From contig NZ_JAHSTT010000009.1 of NCBI RefSeq assembly GCF_019145205.1, positions 124,001 through 188,000 on the forward strand: a stretch of 64,000 bases of DNA, read 5' to 3'. Numbering within the stretch: the first letter of the stretch is position 1; the number at the start of each line of letters is the position of its first letter. Under the pieces are notes generated by a model. It had not been told where the DNA came from. It ran no database searches and was given only the letters and a program-made list of their open reading frames with translations. Made by a program: the position numbers and the translations under genes. The DNA is from Pseudomonas khavaziana (lineage in GTDB: Bacteria; Pseudomonadota; Gammaproteobacteria; Pseudomonadales; Pseudomonadaceae). Positions 27,067 through 35,414 of this stretch are shown one piece after another.

Positions 27067-28554
27067 ATGGCCACGCCATTACTGCTCCAGGCTGAACACG
27101 TCGCCAAGGCTTACGCCGGGGTGCCCGCCCTGCGTGACGGGCGCCTTTCTCTGCGGGCCGGCAGCGTCCACGCCCTGTGCGGCGGCAATGGCGCCGGCAA
27201 GTCGACCTTCCTGAGCATCCTGATGGGCATCACCCAGCGTGACGCCGGCAGCATCCTACTCAACAGTGCGCCGGTACAATTCAACCGCCCGAGTGAAGCC
27301 CTGGCGGCGGGAATCGCGATGATCACCCAGGAGCTGGAGCCCATCCCCTACATGACCGTCGCCGAAAATATCTGGCTGGGCCGCGAACCACGCCGCGCCG
27401 GCTGCATCGTCGACAGCAAGACCCTGAATCGGCGTACCCGCGAACTGCTGGAAAGCCTGGAATTCGAGGTCGACGCCACCAGCCCCATGCACCGCTTGAG
27501 CGTGGCGCAGATCCAACTGGTAGAAATCGCCAAGGCGTTCAGCCATGACTGCCAGGTGATGATCATGGATGAGCCCACCTCGGCCATCGGCGAGCGCGAG
27601 GCCGAAACGTTGTTCAAGGCCATTCGCCGCCTCACCGCCCGCGGCGCCGGCATCGTGTATGTGTCCCATCGCCTGAGCGAACTGGCGCAGATCGCCGATG
27701 ACTACAGCATCTTTCGCGATGGCGCCTTTGTGGAAAGCGGGCGCATGGCCGATATCGACCGCGACCACCTGGTGCGCGGCATCGTCGGCCAGGAGCTGAC
27801 GCGCATCGACCACAAGGTGGGCCGCGAATGCGCCGCCGACACCTGCCTGCAAGTCGACAGCCTGAGCCGCAACGGCGAGTTCCACGACATCAGCCTGCAA
27901 CTGCGCCAAGGCGAAATCCTCGGCATCTATGGGCTGATGGGCTCCGGGCGCAGTGAGTTCCTCAATTGCATCTACGGCTTGACCGTGGCGGACTCCGGCA
28001 GCGTCACCCTGCAAGGCAAGCCCATGCCGATCGGCATGCCCAAGGCCACCATCGATGCCGGCATGTCCCTGGTCACCGAAGACCGCAAGGACAGTGGCCT
28101 GGTACTGACCGGCAGCATCCTCTCGAACATTGCGCTGTCGGCCTACAAGCGTTTGTCGAGCTGGTCGCTGATCAACGCACGCAAGGAAACCCAGCTGGCC
28201 GAGGACATGGTCAAACGCCTGCAGATCAAGACCAGCTCCCTGGATTTGCCGGTGGCGTCCATGAGCGGCGGTAACCAGCAGAAAGTGGTGCTCGCCAAAT
28301 GCCTGTCCACCGAGCCGGTGTGCCTGCTCTGCGATGAACCGACCCGGGGCATCGACGAAGGCGCCAAGCAGGAGATCTACCGCCTGCTCGACCAGTTCGT
28401 ACGGGCTGGCGGCGCGGCCATCGTGGTGTCGTCGGAAGCCCCGGAACTGCTGCACCTGAGCGATCGCATCGCCGTATTCAAGGGTGGCCGGCTGGTGACC
28501 ATCAGCACCGACACCGCCCTTTCCCAGGAAGCCTTGTTGAGTCTTGCCTCATGA
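27067..28554 (+). CDS. Sugar ABC transporter ATP-binding protein (RbsA type, double NBD)
   Basis: A 495-residue fused ATPase of the ribose/polyol class. NBD1 has GGNGAGKSTFLSILMG and Walker B VMIMDEPTSAIGEREAETL. NBD2 has the degenerate first loop GLMGSGRSEFLNCIYG usual in RbsA, the intact signature MSGGNQQKVVLAKCLS and LLCDEPTRGIDEGAK. GAGGAC lies before the ATG at 27067; earlier in-frame ATGs lack a site. It is the first gene of the polyol operon, and its stop overlaps the permease start by four bases. Confidence 0.92.
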   Translation: MATPLLLQAEHVAKAYAGVPALRDGRLSLRAGSVHALCGGNGAGKSTFLSILMGITQRDAGSILLNSAPVQFNRPSEALAAGIAMITQELEPIPYMTVAENIWLGREPRRAGCIVDSKTLNRRTRELLESLEFEVDATSPMHRLSVAQIQLVEIAKAFSHDCQVMIMDEPTSAIGEREAETLFKAIRRLTARGAGIVYVSHRLSELAQIADDYSIFRDGAFVESGRMADIDRDHLVRGIVGQELTRIDHKVGRECAADTCLQVDSLSRNGEFHDISLQLRQGEILGIYGLMGSGRSEFLNCIYGLTVADSGSVTLQGKPMPIGMPKATIDAGMSLVTEDRKDSGLVLTGSILSNIALSAYKRLSSWSLINARKETQLAEDMVKRLQIKTSSLDLPVASMSGGNQQKVVLAKCLSTEPVCLLCDEPTRGIDEGAKQEIYRLLDQFVRAGGAAIVVSSEAPELLHLSDRIAVFKGGRLVTISTDTALSQEALLSLAS

Positions 28555-29528
28555 ATGCCAAAACCATCGCCGCACCTATTACTACCGCCCGGCGCAGCCG
28601 CCTGCGCCTGTCCCTCGACCGCTTCGGCCTGCCGCTGGTGTTTATCCTGCTCTGCGTGGTGATGGCGTTTTCCAGCGAATACTTCATGACCTGGCGCAAC
28701 TGGATGGACATCCTGCGCCAGACCTCCATCAACGGCATCCTCGCCGTGGGCATGACCTATGTGATCCTGACCAAGGGCATCGACCTCTCTGTGGGTTCGA
28801 TCCTGGCGTTTGCCGGGCTGTGCAGCGCCATGGTCGCCACCCAGGGTTACGGCCTGTTGGCAGCGGTCAGCGCCGGGATGTTTGCCGGGGCGATGCTTGG
28901 CGTGGTCAATGGCTTCATGGTCGCCAACCTGTCGATCCCGCCGTTCGTGGCGACCCTGGGCATGCTCAGCATCGCCCGGGGCATGACCTTTATCCTCAAC
29001 GACGGCAGCCCCATCACCGATCTGCCCGACGCCTACCTGGCCCTGGGTATCGGCAAGATCGGTCCGATAGGCGTGCCGATCGTCATCTTCGCCGTGGTCG
29101 CGCTGATCTTCTGGATGGTCCTGCGCTACACCACCTATGGCCGTTACGTATACGCGGTGGGCGGCAATGAAAAAAGCGCGCGCACCTCCGGCATCGGAGT
29201 GCGCAAGGTGATGTTCTCGGTGTACGTGGTGTCGGGCCTGCTCGCCGGATTGGCCGGCGTGGTGCTGTCGGCACGTACCACCTCTGCCCTGCCCCAGGCC
29301 GGGGTTTCCTACGAGCTGGACGCAATTGCCGCGGTGGTGATCGGTGGTACCAGCCTGTCGGGTGGCACCGGCAGCATCGTCGGCACCTTGTTCGGTGCGC
29401 TGTTGATCGGCGTGATCAACAACGGCCTGAACCTGCTCGGTGTGTCCTCCTATTACCAACAGGTCGCCAAGGGCCTGATCATCGTGTTCGCAGTACTGAT
29501 CGACGTGTGGCGCAAGAAAAAACGCTAG
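28551..29528 (+). CDS. Sugar ABC transporter permease (RbsC type)
   Basis: A 325-residue permease with about nine to ten membrane spans. LPLVFILLCVVMAFSSEYFMTWRNWMDILRQTS and GMTYVILTKGIDLSVGSILAFAG are standard for the RbsC class. The ATPase-contact loop is GGNEKSARTSGIGVRKV, and GGTSLSGGTGSIVGTLFGALLIGVINNGLNL-type sequence follows. It overlaps the ATPase gene by ATGA and precedes the receptor gene by 34 bp. Confidence 0.92.
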   Translation: MNAKTIAAPITTARRSRLRLSLDRFGLPLVFILLCVVMAFSSEYFMTWRNWMDILRQTSINGILAVGMTYVILTKGIDLSVGSILAFAGLCSAMVATQGYGLLAAVSAGMFAGAMLGVVNGFMVANLSIPPFVATLGMLSIARGMTFILNDGSPITDLPDAYLALGIGKIGPIGVPIVIFAVVALIFWMVLRYTTYGRYVYAVGGNEKSARTSGIGVRKVMFSVYVVSGLLAGLAGVVLSARTTSALPQAGVSYELDAIAAVVIGGTSLSGGTGSIVGTLFGALLIGVINNGLNLLGVSSYYQQVAKGLIIVFAVLIDVWRKKKR

Positions 29529-29562
29529 AGAACGACCCACAACAATAACCGGAGTTCTACTC

Positions 29563-30570
29563 ATGAAACTTGGTACCACTTTGGCCGCTGCGGCGACCCT
29601 CACCTTACTTGCCAGCAGCATCGCCCTGGCTGCCGATGGCAAGACCTACAAGATCGGCGCAGCCGTCTACGGCCTCAAGGGCCAGTTCATGCAGAACTGG
29701 GTGCGTGAGCTCAAGGAACATCCGGCGATCAAGGATGGCACCGTGCAGTTGACCGTGTTCGACGGCAACTACGACGCCCTGACCCAGAACAACCAGATCG
29801 AAAACATGGTGACCCAACGCTACGACGCGATCCTGTTCGTGCCGATCGATACCAAGGCCGGTGTCGGCACCGTCAAGGCCGCCATGAGCAACGACGTGGT
29901 GGTCATCGCCTCCAATACGAAAGTAGCCGATGCCAACGTGCCGTATGTCGGCAACGACGACGTGGAAGGTGGCCGCCTGCAGGCCCAGGCCATGGTCGAC
30001 AAGCTCAACGGCAGGGGTAACGTAGTGATCATCCAGGGCCCGATTGGCCAGTCAGCACAGATCGACCGGGAAAAAGGCGAGCTGGAAGTGCTGGGCAAAC
30101 ACCCGGACATCAAGATCATCGAGAAGAAAACCGCCAACTGGGACCGCGCCCAGGCGCTGACCCTCACCGAAGACTGGCTCAACGCTCACCCCAAGGGCAT
30201 CAACGGTGTGATCGCACAGAACGATGACATGGCCCTGGGCGCCGTGCAGGCCCTGAAGTCCCACGGCCTTACCTCCAAGGACGTGCCCGTGACTTCCATT
30301 GACGGCATGCCGGATGCGATCCAGGCGGCGAAAAAAGATGAAGTCACCACTTTCCTCCAGGACGCCCAGGCCCAGTCCCAAGGCGCGCTGGACGTGGCCC
30401 TGCGCGCCCTGGCCGGCAAGGACTACAAGCCGCAGTCGGTGATCTGGGAGCGTTATGCCAAGGACGTGAAATGGGCCGACGGCACGGCGAAAAATTACAT
30501 CCTGCCATGGGTGCCGGTGACCAATGCCAATGCGGATGCGCTGTACAAGCAAGTCAGCGGAGCCAAGTAG
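29563..30570 (+). CDS. Sugar/polyol ABC transporter substrate-binding protein
   Basis: A 335-residue periplasmic receptor of the Peripla_BP_4 (RbsB) class. A signal peptide (1-23, ending SIALAADG) precedes YKIGAAVYGLKGQFMQNWV. Ligand-loop sequences IENMVTQRYDAILFVPID, GPIGQSAQIDREKGE and NGVIAQNDDMALGAVQALK are visible. CGGAG before the ATG serves as ribosome binding site. The ligand is inferred to be a C4 polyol from the catabolic genes downstream. Confidence 0.9.
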   Translation: MKLGTTLAAAATLTLLASSIALAADGKTYKIGAAVYGLKGQFMQNWVRELKEHPAIKDGTVQLTVFDGNYDALTQNNQIENMVTQRYDAILFVPIDTKAGVGTVKAAMSNDVVVIASNTKVADANVPYVGNDDVEGGRLQAQAMVDKLNGRGNVVIIQGPIGQSAQIDREKGELEVLGKHPDIKIIEKKTANWDRAQALTLTEDWLNAHPKGINGVIAQNDDMALGAVQALKSHGLTSKDVPVTSIDGMPDAIQAAKKDEVTTFLQDAQAQSQGALDVALRALAGKDYKPQSVIWERYAKDVKWADGTAKNYILPWVPVTNANADALYKQVSGAK

Positions 30571-30592
30571 TTGTTGACTTGAAATACAGCCA

Positions 30593-30683
30593 AATGTGGG
30601 AGGGGGCTTGCTCCCGATAGCGGTGTGTCAGCCGACCGATTTATCACTGTTAAATCGCTATCGGGAGCAAGCCCCCTCCCACA
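30593..30683. repeat. REPIN, type A
   Basis: Facing intact type A REPs occupy most of the gap between the receptor gene and the short-chain dehydrogenase, inside what looks like one operon. Confidence 0.9.
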
Positions 30684-30718
30684 CTTGACCTCCACCCTAC
30701 TCAAAATGGAGTCTGTTC

Positions 30719-31474
30719 ATGTCTGGATTCTGGAACCAAGCCTTCGACCTCAGCGGTCGTTGCGCGGTGATCACCGGCGGTGCCGCCGGCATCGGCCTGG
30801 CCTGTGCCACCCTGCTGGTGGAACGCGGTGCCCGCGTGGCATTGCTGGACCGTGACCCGGCGGTGGTTGAAGTCGCCGCCAGGCTGGGTAGCGGGCACCT
30901 GGGCATCGCTGTGGACCTCGGCCAGACCGGCCAGATACAACCCGCCATCGACCGCGTATTCGCAGACTTTCAACGCCTGGATTACCTGATCAACAGCGCC
31001 GGCGTGGTGCTGTTGGACAAGGCCATCGAGGTCAGTGAAAGCGCCTGGGACACCACCCTGGACATCAACCTCAAGGCCAGTTTCTTCGTGACCCAGGCGT
31101 GCGCCAAGCACATGCTGGCCCAGGGCAGCGGGCGCATCGTCAACCTCGCGTCCCAGGCTGCCGTCATTGGCCTGGACCGTCACGTCGCCTATTGCGCCAG
31201 CAAGGCGGCCATCGTCGGCATGACCAAGGTCCTGGCCATGGAATGGGCGCCGCAGATCAACGTCAACGCCATCTCCCCGACCATCGTCGAAACCGCCCTG
31301 GGCAAAAAAGCCTGGGCCGGTGAAGTGGGCGAGCGGGCCAAATTGCAGATCCCGGCGGGGCGCTTTGCATTGCCTGAAGAAATCGCCGGGCTGGCGCTGT
31401 ACCTGCTCAGCGATGCCGCGCAGATGATCACCGGCGCCAACATGGTGATCGATGGCGGCTACAGCATTCAGTAA
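30719..31474 (+). CDS. Short-chain dehydrogenase, probable D-threitol dehydrogenase
   Basis: A 251-residue SDR. The cofactor motif is TGGAAGIGLACA with LLDRDP after beta 2, which favours NAD. NSAGVV follows, then catalytic Ser145 (NLASQAAV), Tyr158 and Lys162 (YCASKAA). The C-terminus ITGANMVIDGGYSIQ is standard. The sequence resembles the GolD/DthD type that oxidises galactitol or D-threitol. In this operon oxidation of D-threitol to D-erythrulose is the most economical role; the exact polyol is inference. TGGAG precedes the ATG. Confidence 0.8.
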   Translation: MSGFWNQAFDLSGRCAVITGGAAGIGLACATLLVERGARVALLDRDPAVVEVAARLGSGHLGIAVDLGQTGQIQPAIDRVFADFQRLDYLINSAGVVLLDKAIEVSESAWDTTLDINLKASFFVTQACAKHMLAQGSGRIVNLASQAAVIGLDRHVAYCASKAAIVGMTKVLAMEWAPQINVNAISPTIVETALGKKAWAGEVGERAKLQIPAGRFALPEEIAGLALYLLSDAAQMITGANMVIDGGYSIQ

Positions 31475-31502
31475 TTCCATCTTTATGTCGTGAGGTCCTG
31501 TC

Positions 31503-32618
31503 ATGTCCACCGTCACCGAACGCACACCGCAACAACTCGCCCCGAGCATCCCGAAAACCATGCAGGCCGTGGTCTGCCATGGCCCGGAAGACTATCGCCT
31601 GGAAACCGTCGACGTGCCCACGCCCGGCCCCGATGAGATCCTCACCAAGGTCGAGCTGTGCGGCATCTGCATGGGCGATATCAAGACCTATCGCGGCGCG
31701 CCGTCGTTCTGGGGCGATGCCGAGCAACCGCGTTATGTGAAGCCGCCGATGATTCCCGGGCATGAGTTCGTGTGCCGTGTGGTCGCCCTTGGCCCAGGCG
31801 CCGAAAAGCGTGGCGTGGCGGTCGGCGACCGGGTGATTTCCGAACAGATCGTGCCGTGCTGGGGTTGCCGCTTCTGCAACCACGGCCAGTACTGGATGTG
31901 CCAGAAGCATGACCTGTATGGCTTCCAGAACAATGTGCAGGGCGCCATGGCCCAGTACATGATCTTCACCAAGGAAGGCATCATCCACAAAGTGCCTGAA
32001 TCCATCGCGCCCGACGAAGCGATCCTGATCGAGCCGCTGGCCTGCTCGCTGCACGCGGCGGAGCGCGCCAACGTCGACCATGACGACATCGTAGTGGTCG
32101 CCGGCGCCGGCACTTTGGGCCTGGGCATCATCGGCGCGGTGCGACTGCGCAACCCGAAAAAACTCATCGTGCTGGACATGAAACCCGAACGCGCCGCCCT
32201 CGCCCTGCGCATGGGCGCAGACGAAGTCTGGAACCCGGCTGAGGTGGATGTGCTGGCGAAAATCCGCGCGATCACCGACGGTTACGGCTGCGATATCTAT
32301 ATCGAAGCCACCGGGCACCACAAGGCGGTCAACCAGGGCCTGGCGATGCTGCGCAAGCTGGGGCGCTTCGTCGAATTCAGCGTGTTCAACGACGAAGCCA
32401 CGGTGGACTGGTCGATCATCGGCGACCGCAAGGAATTGGACATCCTCGGCTCGCACCTGGGGCCCTATATGTACCCGCGAGCCATCGACTTCATCGGCAA
32501 CCGCAAGATCGACATGCGCGATGTGGTGACCCACAAGTTTGCCCTGGCGGATTTCAAGGAGGCGTTTGCGGTGATGGAGCGTGGCGACAAGTCGCTCAAA
32601 GTTGTGCTCGAGCCTTAA
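31503..32618 (+). CDS. Zinc-dependent dehydrogenase, probable erythritol/L-threitol dehydrogenase
   Basis: A 371-residue medium-chain dehydrogenase. Catalytic zinc ligands lie in LCGICMGD (Cys) and IPGHEF (His-Glu). Four structural-zinc cysteines occur in PCWGCRFCNHGQYWMC. The nucleotide-binding loop is AGAGTLGLGIIGA, and VLDMKPERA supplies the acidic residue for NAD. The long N-terminal arm before PKTMQAVVCHGPEDYR is typical of the erythritol/L-threitol dehydrogenase subgroup. The product would be L-erythrulose. GAGG lies before the ATG. Confidence 0.82.
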   Translation: MSTVTERTPQQLAPSIPKTMQAVVCHGPEDYRLETVDVPTPGPDEILTKVELCGICMGDIKTYRGAPSFWGDAEQPRYVKPPMIPGHEFVCRVVALGPGAEKRGVAVGDRVISEQIVPCWGCRFCNHGQYWMCQKHDLYGFQNNVQGAMAQYMIFTKEGIIHKVPESIAPDEAILIEPLACSLHAAERANVDHDDIVVVAGAGTLGLGIIGAVRLRNPKKLIVLDMKPERAALALRMGADEVWNPAEVDVLAKIRAITDGYGCDIYIEATGHHKAVNQGLAMLRKLGRFVEFSVFNDEATVDWSIIGDRKELDILGSHLGPYMYPRAIDFIGNRKIDMRDVVTHKFALADFKEAFAVMERGDKSLKVVLEP

Positions 32619-32634
32619 GAACACCAAACATCCA

Positions 32635-32726
32635 AATGTGGGAGGGGGCTTGCTCCCGATAGCGGTGTGTCAGTCAACTGATTTATCTCTGTTGCACCGC
32701 CATCGGGAGCAAGCCCCCTCCCACAT
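32635..32726. repeat. REPIN, type A
   Basis: Facing intact type A REPs lie between the zinc dehydrogenase and dhaK-like genes. This is the second REPIN inside the polyol operon, similar in length and spacer to that at 30593. Confidence 0.9.
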
Positions 32727-32759
32727 TGAACCAACAGAACAACAACAGGAACCCGCGTT

Positions 32760-33761
32760 ATGAATCGAGTCATCAACGATCCCGACCAAGTGGTCGAGGA
32801 CATGCTGCGCGGCATCCTGGTCGCGCACCCCGAACTGCGCCAGTACGAGACCAACCCACGGGTCATCGTCAAGGCCAGGCCGTCCGCCCAGGGTCGTGTC
32901 GGCATCGTCACCGGTGGCGGCTCCGGGCATGAGCCGGCGTTCCTCGGCTATGTCGGCCCGGGGCTGGTGGATGCCGTGGCCGTCGGCGAGATTTTCTCCT
33001 CGCCCACCGCTAAGAGCTTTTTCGACGCCTTCCGCGCCGCCGACCATGGCGCGGGCGTAGCCTGCCTGTATGGCAACTACGCTGGCGACAATATGAACGT
33101 CAAGCTGGCGATGAAAATGGCCGCCAGCAAAGACATGCGCATCCGCACCGTGGTGGCCAACGACGACGTGGCCTCGGCGCCCAAGGCCGATATCGCCAAG
33201 CGTCGCGGGGTCGCCGGGGAAATCTTCATGTGGAAGATCGGCGGTGCCGCCGCCGCCCAGCATTACGACCTGGACGGGGTGATTCGCGTCGCGCAGAAGA
33301 CCGTCGACCAGTGCCGCTCCATTGGCATCGGCCTCACGCCGTGCACCATCGCCGCCGTGGGCAAGCCGAACTTCCAGATTCCCGACGGCCAGATGGAACT
33401 GGGCATCGGCCATCATGGCGAGCCAGGCATCGAAGTCATTCCGATTGAACCGGCTGCGGCCATGGCCGAGCGCATGCTCGCCCCGATCCTCGCCGACCGC
33501 GATTTCAGCCAGGACGACAGCGTGGTGGTGCTGGTCTCCGGCCTTGGCGCCACGCCTGTGATGGAGCTGTACATTTTCTACGCCGAGGTGGAAAAACAGC
33601 TCAAGGCCAAGGGCTTGAAGATCCACCGTTGCTACGTCGGCAACTACTTTACCTCCCTGGAAATGATGGGCGTGACCCTGACCCTGCTCGGCCTCGACGC
33701 CGAGCTGAAAACCCTGATCGACCAACCCTGCCGTTCCATCGGCATGACCCAGGCGGAGTAA
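32760..33761 (+). CDS. dhaK: DhaK-type substrate-binding kinase subunit (tetrulose kinase)
   Basis: A 333-residue DhaK domain. It binds short ketoses covalently through His: GIGHHGEPGIEV carries His218 and His219. The N-terminal GIVTGGGSGHEPAFLGYVGPGLVDA and GNYAGDNMNVKLAMKMA are family marks. The subunit is separate, as in bacterial PTS-type kinases. With the DhaL subunit next to it, it should phosphorylate dihydroxyacetone or, in this operon, erythrulose (the LerK/DerK role). The stop is two bases before the dhaL ATG. Confidence 0.88.
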   Translation: MNRVINDPDQVVEDMLRGILVAHPELRQYETNPRVIVKARPSAQGRVGIVTGGGSGHEPAFLGYVGPGLVDAVAVGEIFSSPTAKSFFDAFRAADHGAGVACLYGNYAGDNMNVKLAMKMAASKDMRIRTVVANDDVASAPKADIAKRRGVAGEIFMWKIGGAAAAQHYDLDGVIRVAQKTVDQCRSIGIGLTPCTIAAVGKPNFQIPDGQMELGIGHHGEPGIEVIPIEPAAAMAERMLAPILADRDFSQDDSVVVLVSGLGATPVMELYIFYAEVEKQLKAKGLKIHRCYVGNYFTSLEMMGVTLTLLGLDAELKTLIDQPCRSIGMTQAE

Positions 33762-33763
33762 AC

Positions 33764-34411
33764 ATGAGCCAGCACTTTTCCACCCGTGACGGCAGCGCCA
33801 TCGTCGCCGACCTGGTCAGCGTCATCTTGGCCAATCGCGAATACCTCAGCGAAGTCGACGGCGCCATTGGCGACGGTGACCACGGCATCAACATGGCCAA
33901 GGGCTTCGCCCACTGCGGTCGCACTATCGAAGGCCGCCAACTGAGCCTGGCCCAGGCCCTGGATGAACTGACCCTGAGCCTGATGGAAGGCATCGGCGGC
34001 TCCATGGGCCCGCTGTATGGCAGCCTGTTTATCGGCATGGCCGACGAAGTGCGCAACTGTGAAGACATCGATGCTGCCACCTTCGCCCACCTGTTGCGCG
34101 GCGGCTTGACCTCACTGCAGGACATCACCGAGGCGGGCGTGGGCGACAAGTGCCTGATGGACACCTTGATTCCTGCGGTGGAGGCATTTGAACAGGCGCA
34201 TGCATCCGGGGCGTCTTTCAACGATGCGCTGGAGGCAATGAAAAGCGCCGCCTCCCAGGGGCGCGATTCGACCAGGGACCTGGTGGCCAAGATCGGCCGC
34301 GCCAGTCGCTTGGGCGAGCGTTCCCTCGGGGTACTGGACGCCGGGGCAGTGTCGTGCTGCCTGATCCTTACGCGCCTGGCCGACTCGGTGCAGCCGCGAC
34401 TGACTGCTTGA
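33764..34411 (+). CDS. dhaL: DhaL-type nucleotide-binding kinase subunit
   Basis: A 215-residue DhaL domain, the phosphoryl-donor half of a dihydroxyacetone-type kinase. EVDGAIGDGDHGINMAKG has the metal/nucleotide-binding Asp32, Asp37 and Asp39. GGSMGPLYGSLFIGMA and GEAGVGDKCLMDTLIPA-like sequence (AGVGDKCLMDTLIPA) and DPGAVSC-like DAGAVSC close the domain. No DhaM gene is nearby, so the donor may be ATP directly. The ATG at 33764 has GGAG upstream. The last 44 bp overlap the convergent LysR gene. Confidence 0.88.
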   Translation: MSQHFSTRDGSAIVADLVSVILANREYLSEVDGAIGDGDHGINMAKGFAHCGRTIEGRQLSLAQALDELTLSLMEGIGGSMGPLYGSLFIGMADEVRNCEDIDAATFAHLLRGGLTSLQDITEAGVGDKCLMDTLIPAVEAFEQAHASGASFNDALEAMKSAASQGRDSTRDLVAKIGRASRLGERSLGVLDAGAVSCCLILTRLADSVQPRLTA

Positions 34412-35264
34412 CCTGCTGGATATACCGCGCCACCGCCGGCGCTTTTTCAAAGCGCCGGTAAATCAACGACAACCACGACGACGCCTCATTACCCTGGATA
34501 GTGCGATACACCACGCCCGGCAGGCTCACATGCCCGACCATCGATGCCGGCACTACCGCAACCCCCTGCCCCAACGACACCAGGGCCACCACCGCCACCA
34601 ACCCGCCCGGCTGCGCGCCCAGACGCGGTGCGTAGCCGCCCTGGGCGGCGACATGCAAGGTGCCGCTGATTTGTTCCGGCAGGATAAACGTCTCGTTTTC
34701 CAGGTGCTCGCAGGTGATTGCCTTAAGCCCCAGCAGCCAGGAATCCTGGGCCAGCGCCAGCACAAAGCCTTCGCTGTCCAGGCGCACCGCCTCCACGCCG
34801 TCCGGCAGGGTCATCGGCGAACGGATATAACCGATATCGCAGCGCCCATCGGCCACCGCGCCCGGTAGCGCAGCCATGGCCCATTCGCGCAGGTTCACGT
34901 TCACATCGGCAAACGCCTGGCTGAACCCCCTCACCTGGCGCTGCAACAGCCCGCAGTAAAGCGCCGAGGCCACGTAACCCAACTCGATATGCCCGATCTC
35001 GCCGCGCCCGGCGCGCTGGGCATTGCGCTGGGCGAACTCGAACTGGCGCACGGCGGCTTCGGCCTCGCTCAGCAGCGCGGCACCCGCTTCGGTGAGGCTG
35101 ACTTCGCGCTGCCGGCGGATAAACAAGCGTGTACCCAGGCTGGTTTCCATGTCCTGGATTTGCCGGCTCAGGGTCGGCGGCGCAATGCCCAATTGCTCGG
35201 CGGCGCGGGTGAAATTGCGCTGCCGGGCCACGGCCAGGAAGTAACGAAAATGGCGGATCTCCAT
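34368..35264 (-). CDS. LysR-family transcriptional regulator
   Basis: A 298-residue LysR protein. The N-terminal winged helix is MEIRHFRYFLAVARQRNFTRAAEQL with GIAPPTLSRQIQDMETSLGTRLFIRR. The C-terminal effector-binding domain has IELGYVASALYCGLL and SLGQGVAVVPASMVG. It is transcribed divergently from the MFS exporter at 35415, so it is likely to control that gene. The 150-bp gap between them shows no clear dyad I could support. Its 3' end overlaps dhaL by 44 bp, which could create antisense transcripts. Confidence 0.9.
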   Translation of the reverse strand: MEIRHFRYFLAVARQRNFTRAAEQLGIAPPTLSRQIQDMETSLGTRLFIRRQREVSLTEAGAALLSEAEAAVRQFEFAQRNAQRAGRGEIGHIELGYVASALYCGLLQRQVRGFSQAFADVNVNLREWAMAALPGAVADGRCDIGYIRSPMTLPDGVEAVRLDSEGFVLALAQDSWLLGLKAITCEHLENETFILPEQISGTLHVAAQGGYAPRLGAQPGGLVAVVALVSLGQGVAVVPASMVGHVSLPGVVYRTIQGNEASSWLSLIYRRFEKAPAVARYIQQVKQSVAAAPSRPGA

Positions 35265-35414
35265 GGCAGCATTAGCTCAAAGGTAATGAAGTGCTTGCCG
35301 ACGCCTAACAAAGATCTGAATGGCCAAGGCTAAGCTCGCAGTACCTGAACACTAGATAGCCCTTGAGATGCAAGTCAACCAAAATTTACGTATTGCCTGC
35401 CAGGTAATTAGCCT

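Noticed and set aside
30593..32726. CRISPR array
   Set aside because: The recurring palindromes are far apart, come in facing pairs and lack regular short spacers; no cas genes are present.
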